This document shows positions 44,995-56,232 of a stretch of 64,000 bases of DNA, piece by piece; the stretch's first letter is position 1, and each line of letters opens with the position of its first letter. This DNA comes from Hymenoscyphus infarciens. Its lineage: Eukaryota; Ascomycota; Leotiomycetes; Helotiales; Helotiaceae. The notes beneath the pieces were generated by a model, which searched no databases, was not told where the DNA came from, and was given only the letters and a program-made list of their open reading frames with translations. Where the stretch lies: the NCBI GenBank assembly GCA_001414345.1, contig LLCB01000037.1, forward strand, positions 186,001 through 250,000, read 5' to 3'. The position numbers and the translations under genes were made by a program.

Positions 44995-47900
44995 ATGTCC
45001 GAACTACGATTTGATGGCCAGGTGGTCGTCGTAACAGGAGCTGGTGGGGGGCTCGGAAAGGCATATGCTCTGTTCTTCGGTTCGAGGGGTGCCAGCGTGG
45101 TCGTCAACGACTTGGGAGGATCATTCAAAGGAGAGGGTACCTCTTCAAAGGTGAGCCGCACTCTCCCTTCCTATTCAAGGGCCTTTGGCTAACAGATTAA
45201 TCAAAGGCAGCGGACGTGGTCGTCGACGAGATCAAAGCCGCTGGCGGCAAAGCAGTAGCCAACTACAACAGTGTTACCGATGGTGACAAGATCATCGAAA
45301 CCGCTATACAAAACTACGGCCGAATCGATGTTCTCCTCAACAACGCTGGTATTCTCCGAGATATCAGCTTCAAGAATATGACAGACAAAGACTGGGACTT
45401 GATCATCGATGTCCATGTGAAGGGTTCATATAAGTGTGCGAGAGCAGCATGGCCACATTTCCGGAAACAAAAGTACGGAAGAGTTATCAATACTGCTTCT
45501 GCCGCGGGACTTTTTGGTAGTTTCGGACAATGCAACTATTCCGCGGCCAAGTTGGCAATGGTTGGTTTCACAGAAACGTTGGCAAAGGAGGGGGCTAAAT
45601 ACAACATTCATGCCAATGTTATTGCACCCATCGGTAAGAAACCCGGTTCTTGTTGTACCTTCAGCTTCTAATCCGTCATAGCCGCCAGCAGAATGACCGA
45701 AACTGTCATGCCACCTGATCTCCTCCAAAACCTCAAGCCAGACTGGATTGTTCCACTGGTGGCCTGCCTTGTTCACAAAGATTCCGAAGAAAACGGTTCT
45801 ATTTTCGAAGCTGGAGGTGGACACGTTGCAAAACTCAGATGGGAACGTTCCAGCGGACTGTTATTGAAGGCAGATGATTCGTATACACCCGGTGCCATTT
45901 TGAAGAAGTGGGATAAAGTCAATGACTTTTCTAAAGATGCTCAATATCCAAGTGGTGTAGCCGATTTCTTGGGCTTGCTCGAGGAGTCGATGAAGTTGGG
46001 TCCTAATGATAAAGGAGAGACTTTGGATTTCAAGGGAAAGGTTGCTTTGGTTACTGGTGGTGGTGCCGGGTAAGCAAATTCAACTCGGGTTTAATTGAGG
46101 ATAATGCTGACATCTTTTTTTAAGAATCGGTCGCGTGTACTGCTTGGCATTTGCAAAATACGGTGCTTCAGTTGTCGTCAATGACTTGATGAACCCAGAC
46201 GACGTGGTTAAGGAAATCCAGAAGCTTGGCGGAAAGGCAGTTGGTGTGAAGGCTTCTGCCGAGGATGGAGATACCGTTGTCAAAGCTGCTATCGATGCAT
46301 TTGGCAGAATCGATATTATTGTCAACAATGCTGGCATCCTCAGGGATAAAGCATTTACGAACATGGACGATAAAATGTGGGACCAAGTCATGTCCGTTCA
46401 CTTGAGAGGCACATACAAAGTCACCAAAGCCGCATGGCCATACTTCCTCAAGCAGAAGTATGGACGTGTAGTCAACACTACTTCAACGAGTGGTATTTAT
46501 GGAAATTTTGGACAAGCAAACTATGCAGCAGCAGTAAGTCTCCTCGTAATGTACAGTCCCTGTGAAAAGCTAACCGAAATAGAAATGCGGAATCCTCGGG
46601 TTTTCAAGAGCGCTTGCGCGCGAAGGTGCCAAATACAACATTTTCGTCAACACAATTGCTCCAAATGCTGGTACTGCCATGACAAAAACAATCTTACCAG
46701 AAGAGTTAGTACAAGCTTTCAAGCCAGATTACATAGCTCCATTGGTCGTCGCACTTTGCTCCGACAAGGTCCCAAAACCACCAACTGGAAATCTCTACGA
46801 GGTTGGTAGTGGGTGGGTTGGACGTACAAGATGGCAAAGATCCGGAGGACATGGATTCCCAATCGATGTTGCTTTGACCCCCGAGGAGGTTCTGAAGAAC
46901 TGGAAGAGAATCACCGATTTTGAAGATGGTAGAGCAGATAACCCAGAAGATCCACAAGATGGACTTAAGAGCATTATGGCGAATATGCAGAACAAGAAGG
47001 GTGGTGCCAGCAAGGTATGATCCTTGCCCTCCTTTGTTTGGGTTTTTGTATAATTATAGCATTACCCTTCAAATGAAAAATAAATATTAACAGGTTTTTT
47101 TTTTGCCGACAGAAGAGTGATGACAGTAATGCGAATCCTGAAGTTCTTGCGAATATTGAGAAAGCGAAGAAAGCCGAATCCAAAGGCACCGAGTTCAAGT
47201 ACGAAGAGAAGGATGTCATTCTTTACAACCTTGGTGTTGGAGCAAAGAAGACTGATTTGCCATTGGTTTTGTAAGTTCATCTGCGGTTTTGTCTTGTTAA
47301 ATGGGGATGCTAATTGTAGCAGCGAGGGCGATGATAACTTTCAGACACTTCCAACTTTTGGTGTCATCCCATTCTTCTCCGCTGAAGCACCATTTAATAT
47401 GGATGACGTGGTGCCAAATTTCTCCCCAATGATGCTCCTTCATGGCGAGCAATACCTCGAGATTCTCCAATATCCAATCCCTACTTCAGCGACCCTAGTT
47501 TCTCACGCCAAGCTTCTCGAAGTGGTCGATAAGGGTTCAGCAGCTATTTTGAAAACTGGAATTACCACAGTCAACAAAGAGACTAGCAAACCACTTTTCT
47601 ACAACGAATCGACAGTCTTCATCCGGGGATCCGGTGGATTCGGAGGACAAAAGAAGCCCCAAGATAGAGGTGCCAGTACCGCAGCCAACACCCCACCAAA
47701 GCGAGCCCCAGATTGCGTCGTTGAGGAAAAGACAACCGAGGAGCAAGCAGTCTTGTATCGTCTTAGCGGAGATTACAACCCACTTCACGTCGACCCAGCG
47801 TTCGCCAAGATGGGAGGATTCAAGCAACCTATCCTTCATGGTCTCTGCTTCTTTGGCATCGCTGGCAAGGCAATCTACGCTCAATTCGGGAAGTTCAAGA

Positions 47901-48070
47901 GTATCAAAGTGCGATTTGCGGGGACTGTGTTGCCTGGTGAGACACTGGTGACGGAGATGTGGAGGGAGGGTGGGAAGGTTATCTTCCAGACTAAGGTTAG
48001 GGAGACGGGGAAGCTGTGTATTTCAGGGGGAGCGGTGGAGTTGGTTGATGAGGGGAAGACGAAGTTGTGA
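44995..48070 (+). CDS. FOX2: Peroxisomal multifunctional beta-oxidation protein (hydratase-2 / D-3-hydroxyacyl-CoA dehydrogenase)
   Basis: Seven exons (44995-45150, 45207-45633, 45682-46069, 46125-46533, 46583-47014, 47113-47270, 47320-48070) give 906 residues. The protein carries out the second and third steps of peroxisomal fatty-acid beta-oxidation. Two tandem short-chain dehydrogenase domains are present, each with a TGxxxGxG-type cofactor loop ([16 protein letters not shown]), an NNAGILRD motif and a YxxxK active site (YSAAK; YAAAK, the latter formed across an intron). A C-terminal hot-dog MaoC hydratase-2 domain has [13 protein letters not shown] and [10 protein letters not shown]. The last three residues are TKL, a variant PTS1 peroxisomal signal. 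Length and domain order match fungal Fox2. It fits with the acyl-CoA synthetase gene about 8 kb downstream. Confidence 0.96.
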
Positions 48071-50153
48071 TTGTTTGATGGAATAGGATCGAAATGTGTA
48101 TAAATAGAAGTCTTCATTCTCTAGGAACTTGGCATTTCTGTGACTAAATCCCCGCGGATCCAGTGTGCACCGTCGCAGCTGCTTCTTTAAGAAATGTGCG
48201 AACGCTCTCGCTTAGTTGAAGATAAGTATCCCAGAAGGTTTGGAACAATCGTATTCTCATGCACCCGTCGCCCATCAGTAGGGGTGCCTGTCCACCACAA
48301 ATCTTTTGGCGCCCAAATATGAGGCATGTCTTACTCGCAAATTCATTTTTGGCCCCCAAAATTACCCGTGGCTTACCCGTGGTTTACTCGTAGCTTACTT
48401 GTAGCTTACCCGCACCTCAGTTTTTGGTCCCCAAATATAAAGCTTACTCGACCATCAGTAATTAACTGAACACTCATCGAGTAAGCTGCACGATCAGCTG
48501 GCTTACCCCTAATTGATTTTTGGCCCCCAAATTTGAAAAATGGCTTACTCGACAATCAACAGCTTAGTCGCCAATTGATGGGTTACTCGCTCCGAATTTT
48601 TGGCCCCCAAAATTAAACTTCATATTCCTCGCCTCTTGTGAGTTTGAAAGTAAATCAAGACGAGCTGATTTAACAATAAAAATCCTATGGTTGTGCGCTC
48701 GATCGTCAATGTTTGACGCTGTTTCGAATGCTGGTTCTCCAAGGAATTTCAACTCTGATAGTCGGTTTTCTTCATCCTTCAACGATGCTTCTTTATCTAA
48801 ATGTCCGCTTGTTGGCAAATGCGACAGGGGAACTTGGGAGCTGGTTTCCAGCTTGTAATCGGTCCAGGAGCGTTTTAGGTAGTAAATAGTGTTATATAGT
48901 TTCCTAGAATAAATTTGTAGGTATGAGAAGGGAATTGGTTCTGAAATTAAATTTCAAAAGAGCAAGGGTTAATAAATCAATGAGCTGAGAAGAGAGGGGG
49001 TGTTTAAGAAATAGAGAGTTAAGGGACCAACCTTTATTAACTCTTGAAATCCATTCCAAGTCCATGAAGAACTCATCTCAACCCTCAAATGTCTTTCCGC
49101 CACCGATCTTTGAAAGAAAACCACAATAATAATAAACCAAGACCAAGACCCCAAAATTTAACGTTCTTGTCCTTTTTTCATGCCTCCCCCACTCGCTTCG
49201 CCCTCTCTATGTCTTCTTTGGCTTTCCTTTGTTTCGTCCAATTTATCGCCATCTCTCATAGCTCTCTCTGCCGCTCTTTTCCGGCCTCCCGTTCCGTCCA
49301 CATTTCCCATTCTTCCTCCATTTCATCCTTCTCAAGTTGAATTGCGTAAGAGGGTATATAATGAAGGTGAGATATGAACTTACTGGGGGAAGAACCATGC
49401 TGTAACTTTGTGGGTTTGGTGGCGATGGTTAGTGAAAAATAATGGTAATAATGGTAAGTGAAGATGTAAAGTTATAATGGGTCTGGCGTGTATCTTACTT
49501 TGGCTTTCTACTCTTTCGCTAGAATTTTGTTCTAGAGGTATTGAGGAACGAGACTCATCGAGAAAGATACTTAAATGCTGAAATCTCCAGAGGTTAAAAA
49601 GTAGAACATGTTTTCGGAGATGTCGGGGTCGATACATGACGGGCAGGTTATAAACCGGTTCCAGTCTTCGTAGCTTATTTTTGCTTGCCATGTTTCTCTG
49701 AACAACTATCTTTCTCTTCGAGGGATTTTCATAGGCTTGTACCGAGTACCTTTTGAAGAACACTGGTCTAAGTCTCGCAGCGGTAGCTTCTGGCGCTTAG
49801 GAGAGGAATCGGATTATCTGGTGAGTTTTCTAGTAATAATTGCTTTGAATGTCTCTAAATTAACAGGCCTGTGGTCACAAGAAATATGTAACAACTAAGT
49901 AAACAAGCCATAGGTAGAAAGCGGAGTAGGGAAAAGTTCCATGCAAATACTGTTGGAAATGGGAAACTTGGCTCAAAGCGACGGTTTGGTGGGCCAGTCA
50001 AAAGCTACAGCTTTTGTGGTGGCGCTGCTCAAAACAACCAGGAATATGCGGACAAGACGAAGTTGTAAAGGAGAAAAGAATTAATGCAAAGTCTTTCGTA
50101 TGACAGGCTGTTTTATTGAAGTTATTCCCCGGAGTCAAGACTTTCTCATTTTC
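48071..50153. other. Intergenic region with repeat array
   Basis: It holds the FOX2 3' end, the array at 48329-48611 (listed separately), and no supported gene. Minus-strand frames at 48.6-48.8 and 49.4-49.8 kb lack recognisable features. Confidence 0.55.
48329..48611. repeat. Array of four TTTTTGGCCCCCAAA units interleaved with GAGTAAGC/GCTTACTCG words
   Basis: TTTTTGGYCCCCAAA occurs at 48346-48360, 48421-48435, 48517-48531 and 48597-48611, spaced 75, 96 and 80 bases. Between them are many GCTTACTCG, GGCTTACCC and TTACTCG words in both orientations. The pair is also present singly at 10781-10813, and the GAGTAAGC part at 19692-19724. This is a dispersed family rather than simple sequence. 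Its nature is unknown. Confidence 0.7.
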
Positions 50154-50569
50154 TCAGCGCCCTTTGAAAAGCCCTTTCTCCAACCACCGATCAAATTCAT
50201 GCTTGAGATGAGGGAATAAAGCTAGAATACCAATGCCCAAACACAGAAAAGGGACTGGCAAGCCTCCTGGTTTTGTCGCCGGTCTCACTTTTTGAATTGC
50301 CTATTTTGTAATTAGTCAGAGCACCGTGCAAGGATGAACTTTAAACTTACTGGCAGAAGATCTGGAGGATTGCTGGATTGTTTTGGGTCTTGTGGATTGG
50401 AAGGGTGGGTTGATGGATCGGCTGAATGATACGTAGTTTCGCGTTGCCTTCCCGGGACATTTGGAGATCTACGGACATTGTATAGATAAAAACCTACACC
50501 ACTGGCAGCAGCCACACTAGCAGCAGTGATGTTGATCAAGAAAGTGATTCTGGATCTTGGTGGAGTCAT
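50154..50569 (-). CDS. Small two-helix membrane protein of unknown function
   Basis: Two exons on the minus strand (50569-50351, 50300-50154) give 121 residues. An N-terminal helix (TFLINITAASVAAASGVGFYLY) is followed by a hydrophilic Pro/Ser-rich loop. A second helix comes near the C-terminus (GGLPVPFLCLGIGILALFPHL), and the protein ends with a basic tail (EKGLFKGR). The splice (GTAAGT...ATAG) joins LLP to AIQKVRPATK in frame. I do not recognise a family; a mitochondrial or ER small membrane protein is possible. A decayed copy of its first exon lies about 0.85 kb upstream at 51273-51421, so this locus was tandemly duplicated. Confidence 0.65.
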
Positions 50570-50950
50570 CGTTGGGTGTTGTGTTGTCGGAATGTGGGTG
50601 GAGTGAAGAAGTAAAGTAGGAGGAGAAAGATCGGATTTGACGTTGGTCTTATAACTTACTTATGAGTCTTATTAACTTTACTTGGCAGTTCCTTCTAACG
50701 ACTTTGATATGCTAGGTTATTCGAGATGAGCTAGAGAAATCATACGGAACTGGGTTAAAGGATGAGACAAGATTCTATTGATTACTTTCTGCAAAACTTG
50801 ACGAGGGTTTGTATTTCTTTGAATATTACACGGACCATCCTTTTAGGTAATTCGAAAGATAAATTGGGAGAATTTCAAGAAATGGACGTAGTAAAGTGAC
50901 CTCTTTTCTCTATCTCCTGCTCCCTTCTTCCACATTTTGATTTGCCTTTC

Positions 50951-51241
50951 TCATAGTACGGAGCGAGTGAGAGATCTGGCTCCATGCTTCCGATGCGCGA
51001 CCCAGTGTTCCATCCCTCTCCTCAAGTGCACTCTTATTCTCTTCTCACTACTCTCCCTGTGCTGCACATCTGTATCATTGTGCTTTTCGAATAAATCCAA
51101 CGTCTTTTCTACCCTGGCCTGGAACTCTGTTACAAAATCCGCCACATCTTCTCTCAGGACGTCAAGCTTCTTTTTGGCTGCTGCAAGCTTGTCCGGGGCC
51201 AGTGAGTACCTGGATTGTAAGTTTTGGAGCTTTTTGGCAAC
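50951..51241 (-). CDS. Possible small coiled-coil protein or 3' exon
   Basis: The open frame from 51241 to the stop at 50951 contains a heptad-like segment (VAKKLQNLQS... LAAAKKKLDVLREDVADFVTEFQARVEKTLDLFEKH). The composition looks coding, but there is no convincing start codon. It lies just downstream of the decayed copy of the small membrane protein and may be its divergent second exon. No known domain is recognised. Confidence 0.35.
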   Translation of the reverse strand, partial: VAKKLQNLQSRYSLAPDKLAAAKKKLDVLREDVADFVTEFQARVEKTLDLFEKHNDTDVQHRESSEKRIRVHLRRGMEHWVAHRKHGARSLTRSVL

Positions 51242-51272
51242 TTACTGGAGGTGCAAGAACCGTAATGCTAGA

Positions 51273-51421
51273 TCAGTTTTGGTTTTGGTCTTGTGGTGTA
51301 TTTGAAGGACGGCTTGATAGGTTGTTGGTTGAAGGATATGTACCTTCACCTTGCTTCTCAGAGACGCTGGGGGATTTACAGGCGTTGTAGAGGTAGCAAC
51401 CTACACTACTGGCCGCAGTGA
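51273..51421 (-). pseudogene. Decayed tandem copy of the small membrane-protein gene, first exon only
   Basis: Minus-strand reading AASSVGCYLYNACKSPSV...TYPSTN parallels AASGVGFYLYNVRRSPNV...TYHSAD of the intact gene at 50569-50154. The region that should hold the start codon and first 15-20 residues is missing, because an apparent deletion joins the leader directly to TAASS. The frame stops at 51273. Flanking leader sequences of both copies are also similar (GACGTTG and AGATAATTCGAGA-like words), indicating a tandem duplication. Confidence 0.6.
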
Positions 51422-52322
51422 GGTTGGGTTGAGTGTGGTTGGAATGAGAGGCAAGGCGGAAAAAGAAAAAGGACGGACTTGACGTTGCTGTTTATTTGTA
51501 TCTTGTTAGTAGCTGTGGAAACCTTGGCCTTGGAAATTCCTAGTCTCGTCAAGATGTTCATGTACTAGATAATTCGAGAATTCACGAGAAAATGTTTCAG
51601 CACAGAACTCCAAGTCCAAAAATGGTTTAACTTCTATAAAAATTCTTCAAAAAAAGCCAAGTCCAGCCCCCACCCTCCCTGAAAAAAGACTAACAAAAAT
51701 CTTCTTACGAACCGCAAACGCAACACTAAAACACACCAACAAACCCACCGCTCAAACCACAGCCTAGAACAAAACCCAAGTCAGAAACTCCTCACCCCGC
51801 TGTAACCGCTCCTCCCGCCTCTCCTCACTCGTCCTCTCGCCTTGGCCCTAGTTATAGTGAAATGAGGTTAAGCAAGACTGATAATGGTGTAAGTGATTTT
51901 ATAGTGAAGTGAGTTTTAGTTTGAGTGAAATGTGTACGCGTGAATACGTGAAGACATAAAGGTGGAGTTGAGTATAACAAGAAAGAGACAGTAACAAGCA
52001 GTCAGGTTGGTAGTACTTTCCTTGTAAGAACTTCTCGTTTTCCTAGCCTTCTCACGACGACTGTAAAATTTCAGCATAGTATTACACAGTTCTCAACGAA
52101 TCAAACACGTCTCCCAGATAGCAAATGAGTTTAATTAATATCAGAGCAAAAACTCGCTCGGCAAATAGGTATATCGCAACGCCAAGCTAGAAGCCCTCCC
52201 AAATGAATATAGTAGCCGATCCCGATAAGCACCCTCTCTCTATCATACAGATATAAACAACGTCTGTAGCAAAATCATCATCCATATTCCCATAAGCTGT
52301 AATGAACACGTCCTATCCCACT
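51422..52322. other. Intergenic region, no supported gene
   Basis: C/A-rich sequence at 51.65-51.85 kb and otherwise average composition. No frame with recognisable features between the decayed copy and the 3' end of the ECM11-domain gene. Confidence 0.55.
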
Positions 52323-53717
52323 TCAATTACCCTGAAGAACATTCAGACCCCGATTCTTCATCCGTGCAAGTTGTGCCTCGTACTTCTCGTCCTTGCTGCG
52401 TACAAGTTGCTCCCTAATTTCGTAAATCTCCTCGTATTTCGCGGCAACCGCACGCTTCTTCTTTCGAATTTCCCGAGCGTCGCCCATGATCGCCGTGAGT
52501 TTCGACATGATAAGTTGCCCGGCTTCATCCCATTCCTCGTCCGCCATGGAGCAAAAGAAATTTGATTGTCCTTGAAAGTCGTATATGTTCAATGCTTCAA
52601 GATTTTGTTCCATGCTAGCTTTCTCCGGGGCTCCATCAATTTTCATTGATTTTTGACCAAGACCCCAATCCTCCGCCTTCAATTCGGCATAGTCCATCAT
52701 GGCGAGGTCTTCGTCGGAATGGTCAACAAATAATGTTGCGCTAGAAATATCATCATCGTCCTGGGGAAATGAGGATTGGATTGCATTGTGTTGAGGGTGT
52801 TGAGCCTCATCGGCTGGAGCTGAAGAAGTAGATCCGGGAATGCCATCTTCATAAATTTCATTTCGAGGGTCCACATCCCGTCCATCATTCTCAAATCGTC
52901 CGGTTTGCTTTGTGTCGAAAGAACGAATGGGGTAATTGTTGGGTTCATGAGTATGTTGTGAATGTCCACGCTTCTTAGATGCGCCACGTGCCGTCTCTGT
53001 CAAAACCTCGGCTCTTGCTTGAACGTTCTGGATTGGTGGTCCCGAAAAACGCCCAGCGATATCACTACCCTGTCGACCTGGAAACTCTTGCATGTGAGGC
53101 TCTTCTGATTTCGTCAGAGCAAAAGTTTCCTTGTGATGGAGAGGTCGAGCGGGATGTTGAGCCGGAGCGGACTGTTGGGCGGGACGTCGAGGCGGATCCA
53201 CACGGATGTCTGCGTGTCGAGTATCTTCATAATTGTCATCCTCCTCTTCAAAACCTCCATCGTCGACTGCTGGAACGTACTCCATAGCTGCATCTATATC
53301 TCCAGTGAAAATTGGACCCCTCAGAGACAATTCGGAGCCTTCACAACTTTCACTCCTGGTATGGTCGAAATTCGTAGAGATCGTATTGTCAAACCCGTTT
53401 CCCTCTCGCCGGTTGCCCGAAATAGTATGAGCATGCTCATTCTGTGGCTCGAGGTAGTGTTTTCCACTCTGGTAGTTCGAGGTATAGGCGCGTTGTTGTG
53501 GATCGACACTTCGATTTCGGCTGGGGGTCGACGAGCGGTAGTCGGAATCCGTATCTTCTCTCGCAGGAGGTTTAGCACGACTACGCGCGCTTCTGGGTCC
53601 AACTTTCATTCCTTGAGCTCGATCTGCTCGCTCGCTCTTCGTAGGTGTCGCCGCGGGGTTTGTAGGTGGTGTCGCCGTACGACGCGTGTCGACAAATCCT
53701 TTCACTTTGGACGACAT
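52323..53717 (-). CDS. ECM11: ECM11-domain protein (synaptonemal-complex type)
   Basis: Single exon of 464 residues from the ATG at 53717. The first 370 residues are disordered, rich in Ser, Pro, Arg and acidic runs. The C-terminal about 90 residues form the Ecm11 domain: FFCSMADEEWDEAGQLIMSKLTAIMGDAREIRKKKRAVAAKYEEIYEIREQL, a helical coiled coil. In yeast, Ecm11 with Gmc2 builds the central element of the meiotic synaptonemal complex. In filamentous fungi the domain is kept while the rest diverges, so orthology rests on the domain only. A 5' untranslated intron may exist upstream. Confidence 0.85.
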   Translation of the reverse strand: MSSKVKGFVDTRRTATPPTNPAATPTKSERADRAQGMKVGPRSARSRAKPPAREDTDSDYRSSTPSRNRSVDPQQRAYTSNYQSGKHYLEPQNEHAHTISGNRREGNGFDNTISTNFDHTRSESCEGSELSLRGPIFTGDIDAAMEYVPAVDDGGFEEEDDNYEDTRHADIRVDPPRRPAQQSAPAQHPARPLHHKETFALTKSEEPHMQEFPGRQGSDIAGRFSGPPIQNVQARAEVLTETARGASKKRGHSQHTHEPNNYPIRSFDTKQTGRFENDGRDVDPRNEIYEDGIPGSTSSAPADEAQHPQHNAIQSSFPQDDDDISSATLFVDHSDEDLAMMDYAELKAEDWGLGQKSMKIDGAPEKASMEQNLEALNIYDFQGQSNFFCSMADEEWDEAGQLIMSKLTAIMGDAREIRKKKRAVAAKYEEIYEIREQLVRSKDEKYEAQLARMKNRGLNVLQGN

Positions 53718-54600
53718 GGCTTCGAAATTATGGGCTTGAGGATATATAGTTTTGTCGGCAGACTTGCGGAAAGAAGGGAAGACGAATTGTCGCGCATGTA
53801 CCTGCGGACGGTTCTTCGGTCAGTGGTTTTCTTATGGATAAGAGGATGGGAATTGGGCTTACCTCTCGTCAGTCGTCTGCTCTGGCCCACGCGCCTGCCA
53901 CAACAATGACTTTGTAGAAGATTCGCAAAAGATAGCCGCGGATTACCAACCCGCCGAAATCGTAGTTAGTATCGAGGTTGTTGTTGAGGGGCAGCCGTTC
54001 GTAAGTTTCCGCTCAGGTACGATAACATTTTGGTGGGGCACGGTAACAATACGGTTAGCGCGCCAGCTCACGAAAAGACGTGACCAAGGAAAGCAACTTC
54101 CCCGCTAGTAGTAAACAATAGTATAGTATATATATTAGTATACAAATTATCAGATGGGCTTAATCATGGGAGGGAATGTATAATTTTGTCAAAGTAAAAA
54201 CATTTGCCATTGCTCCGCGTGCCTTCCTACGGGGACGGAAAAAAACGTCCACATTTGCTCCTCTGCAAAGAAAAATACCCAAAAAGTCCACAAGCAATCT
54301 TTGATAGTTAATTGATCATATAGTTGCTTTACTTGTAGTTTAGTCGAGCTGTTGTGGTTTACTCACGATTTTAGGGGCATATTTTCACAAACAGGCTTTT
54401 TTTCCGTCTCTCCTAGCCTTCCTTTCCGTTACTCCGTTAAATTTGGAACAATCAAAATTGTTCACCTAGAGTATCTGGGAAACCAAGTAGATAATTCTTC
54501 TAAGCATCCTCGAACAATAAGTTTTATACAATCCCACGTAAGGTTGGGTCGCGGAACAATGAGCGAACCTCTTTACAGCAATATCATTTAGCCTTGGTAA
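53718..54600. other. Intergenic region, no supported gene
   Basis: Upstream of the ECM11-domain gene. It contains a weak match to the GAGTAAGC family at about 54335-54377 and a short AT-rich patch at 54115-54150. Confidence 0.55.
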
Positions 54601-55604
54601 CTAACGAAGGATACCAACATGAATGACAAACCCGGAATCTGATTTCAGCCCATCAGTCAGCTTCTCATCTGGCATCCGCCAAACTCTGAAAGCTCTCATG
54701 AATTCCCTCAACCATGATTCAAAAACCTCGTCAGAACGAAGTTGCTGAGCCACGATAACTACCGTTGGCTCTTTTTCAACCTTAGAGCTATCTGACTCTC
54801 TAAGCTTGCAAACATCAATACATGTCTGAACCAGAGGTTTGATGAGAGTATCGTTGTAGATACAGTCGCAAGCCAGGACAACATTAAAACTTTGCCGATC
54901 TTCGGATCCGGTCAATGAGGCTGTCACCTCGTCTGTTTCCCAGTCCAGAGGGCGAAAGACGACATTGCTGATTTGTGTTGTTTCCTTTACGGAGGAGGAT
55001 CCTTTCCTGCTCTTGGAGTGATTGTTGCGGCTTCTATCCGAAGATATGGTTGGTAAGCGATTTTGTTGAAGGTTCTGAGAGATCAGTTTCGAAACGTATT
55101 GTTGGTCTGTCAATAGGTAGGATGCAACTTTCGGGCCAAGCGAAAGACCGATGATTCCGGCTATGCCGCATCCCAACTCTAGGACAGCCGAGTCCTTGTT
55201 TAATAGTTGATGTTGGAAAAGAATATTTGCGGGTGATGAGATCCAGGAAGCGAGAAGAGGGGTAATCCTCCAAACAACTATACAGTGTCAGCGAGAAATG
55301 CGGAAGTAACAGGATATGCGGGTGGTAGGTACCTGCACCAGTCGTCCCCCCATCCCGGTTTGAAGAAAGAATGGTTGGGGATTGGTTGATGGCCAAATCT
55401 CGATCACCAATTGTCAACTCCAATAACGTGGCCTTTGAATTCACGAAGCCAAGATCTTGGGAGGGGATGGATTGGGAGAATAGCAGAAATGACTCTAAAC
55501 GAAATACTTAGCCGGAGCTTGCCATATATGTGGCTGAACAAGTTACCTTCTTGGGGGTCTTCAATTTCAGCTCCAAGCATGCCTAGAAAGATGTTGAGAG
55601 ACAT
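54601..55604 (-). CDS. RKM5: Ribosomal lysine N-methyltransferase, RKM5-like
   Basis: Three exons on the minus strand (55604-55547, 55494-55333, 55277-54601) give 298 residues. This is a seven-beta-strand SAM-dependent methyltransferase. Motif I is VLELGCGIAGIIGL, and the acidic post-I and motif II regions are YLLTDQ and FNVVLACDCIYNDTLI. The N-terminal block GFVNSKATLLELTIGDRDLAINQSPTILSSNRDGGTTGAVVWRITPLLASW is diagnostic for the Rkm5 branch of the METTL21 family. In yeast Rkm5 methylates a lysine of ribosomal protein L1. Both introns restore conserved motifs. It is divergent from the acyl-CoA synthetase gene. Confidence 0.88.
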
Positions 55605-56232
55605 TTGCCGTTGCTCAACGGACTTTCGCAGCCTTCACTTGAGACTGGATGTTGGTAGAGAAGCAAAAGGACGGACGCTGCGGAGTTGGTATAGGTAAGA
55701 TGTTTGGTCTATCCTTCCGTGCCTTAGCCTTGCATTTGGACAGCCAGCCAGCACTAGACTCGAAGGATGTTGTGAATGCCTTCAAAAAATTCCGTTGTAA
55801 GGGAAACAATGATGGAGCCTGAGGCGCTGTAAGGCCACACTCGATCTGGGTGTTGGTGTGATGCAGACGATGCCTGTCGACATGCATGTCACGGTAACAA
55901 CCTTGCGGTCGTCATTGCCTTTCCCTGCAAGCTCTCCTCTTCTCGCTCTCGCTCTTGGACGACGGTTACGAGTACTCGTACTCTCTATCATAACCACCAA
56001 GAGCTGCCATCTCGACAGCTGCACTTTGCCACCTCGCGAAATCAACGTCATCGCTTCACCCCTCCTCAACAAGATACCTACTCTACATACTTGTACCATA
56101 CAAGCACCTCAGCTAATACTCTAATCATCGAATACCCGGCCACCTCTCGCCTCGCAGCGCGAAAACATCAAATCAAAACAACAACAACAACACTCCTTTC
56201 GAGCCTTCCCATTAACATCACCACCACCCAAC
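55605..56232. promoter_or_regulatory. Divergent upstream region of RKM5-like gene and acyl-CoA synthetase
   Basis: 628 bases. A TCATCGAATACC-type C/A-rich leader and CAACAACAACAA run precede the synthetase ATG. No CCTCGG fatty-acid element was found in it. Confidence 0.5.

Noticed and set aside
53133..53909. 258-residue plus-strand open frame antisense to the ECM11-domain gene
   Set aside because: Antisense shadow of a low-complexity coding region; no domain.
55615..55887. 90-residue minus-strand frame in the RKM5/acyl-CoA synthetase intergenic region
   Set aside because: No recognisable feature, and it lies in a shared promoter/leader region.
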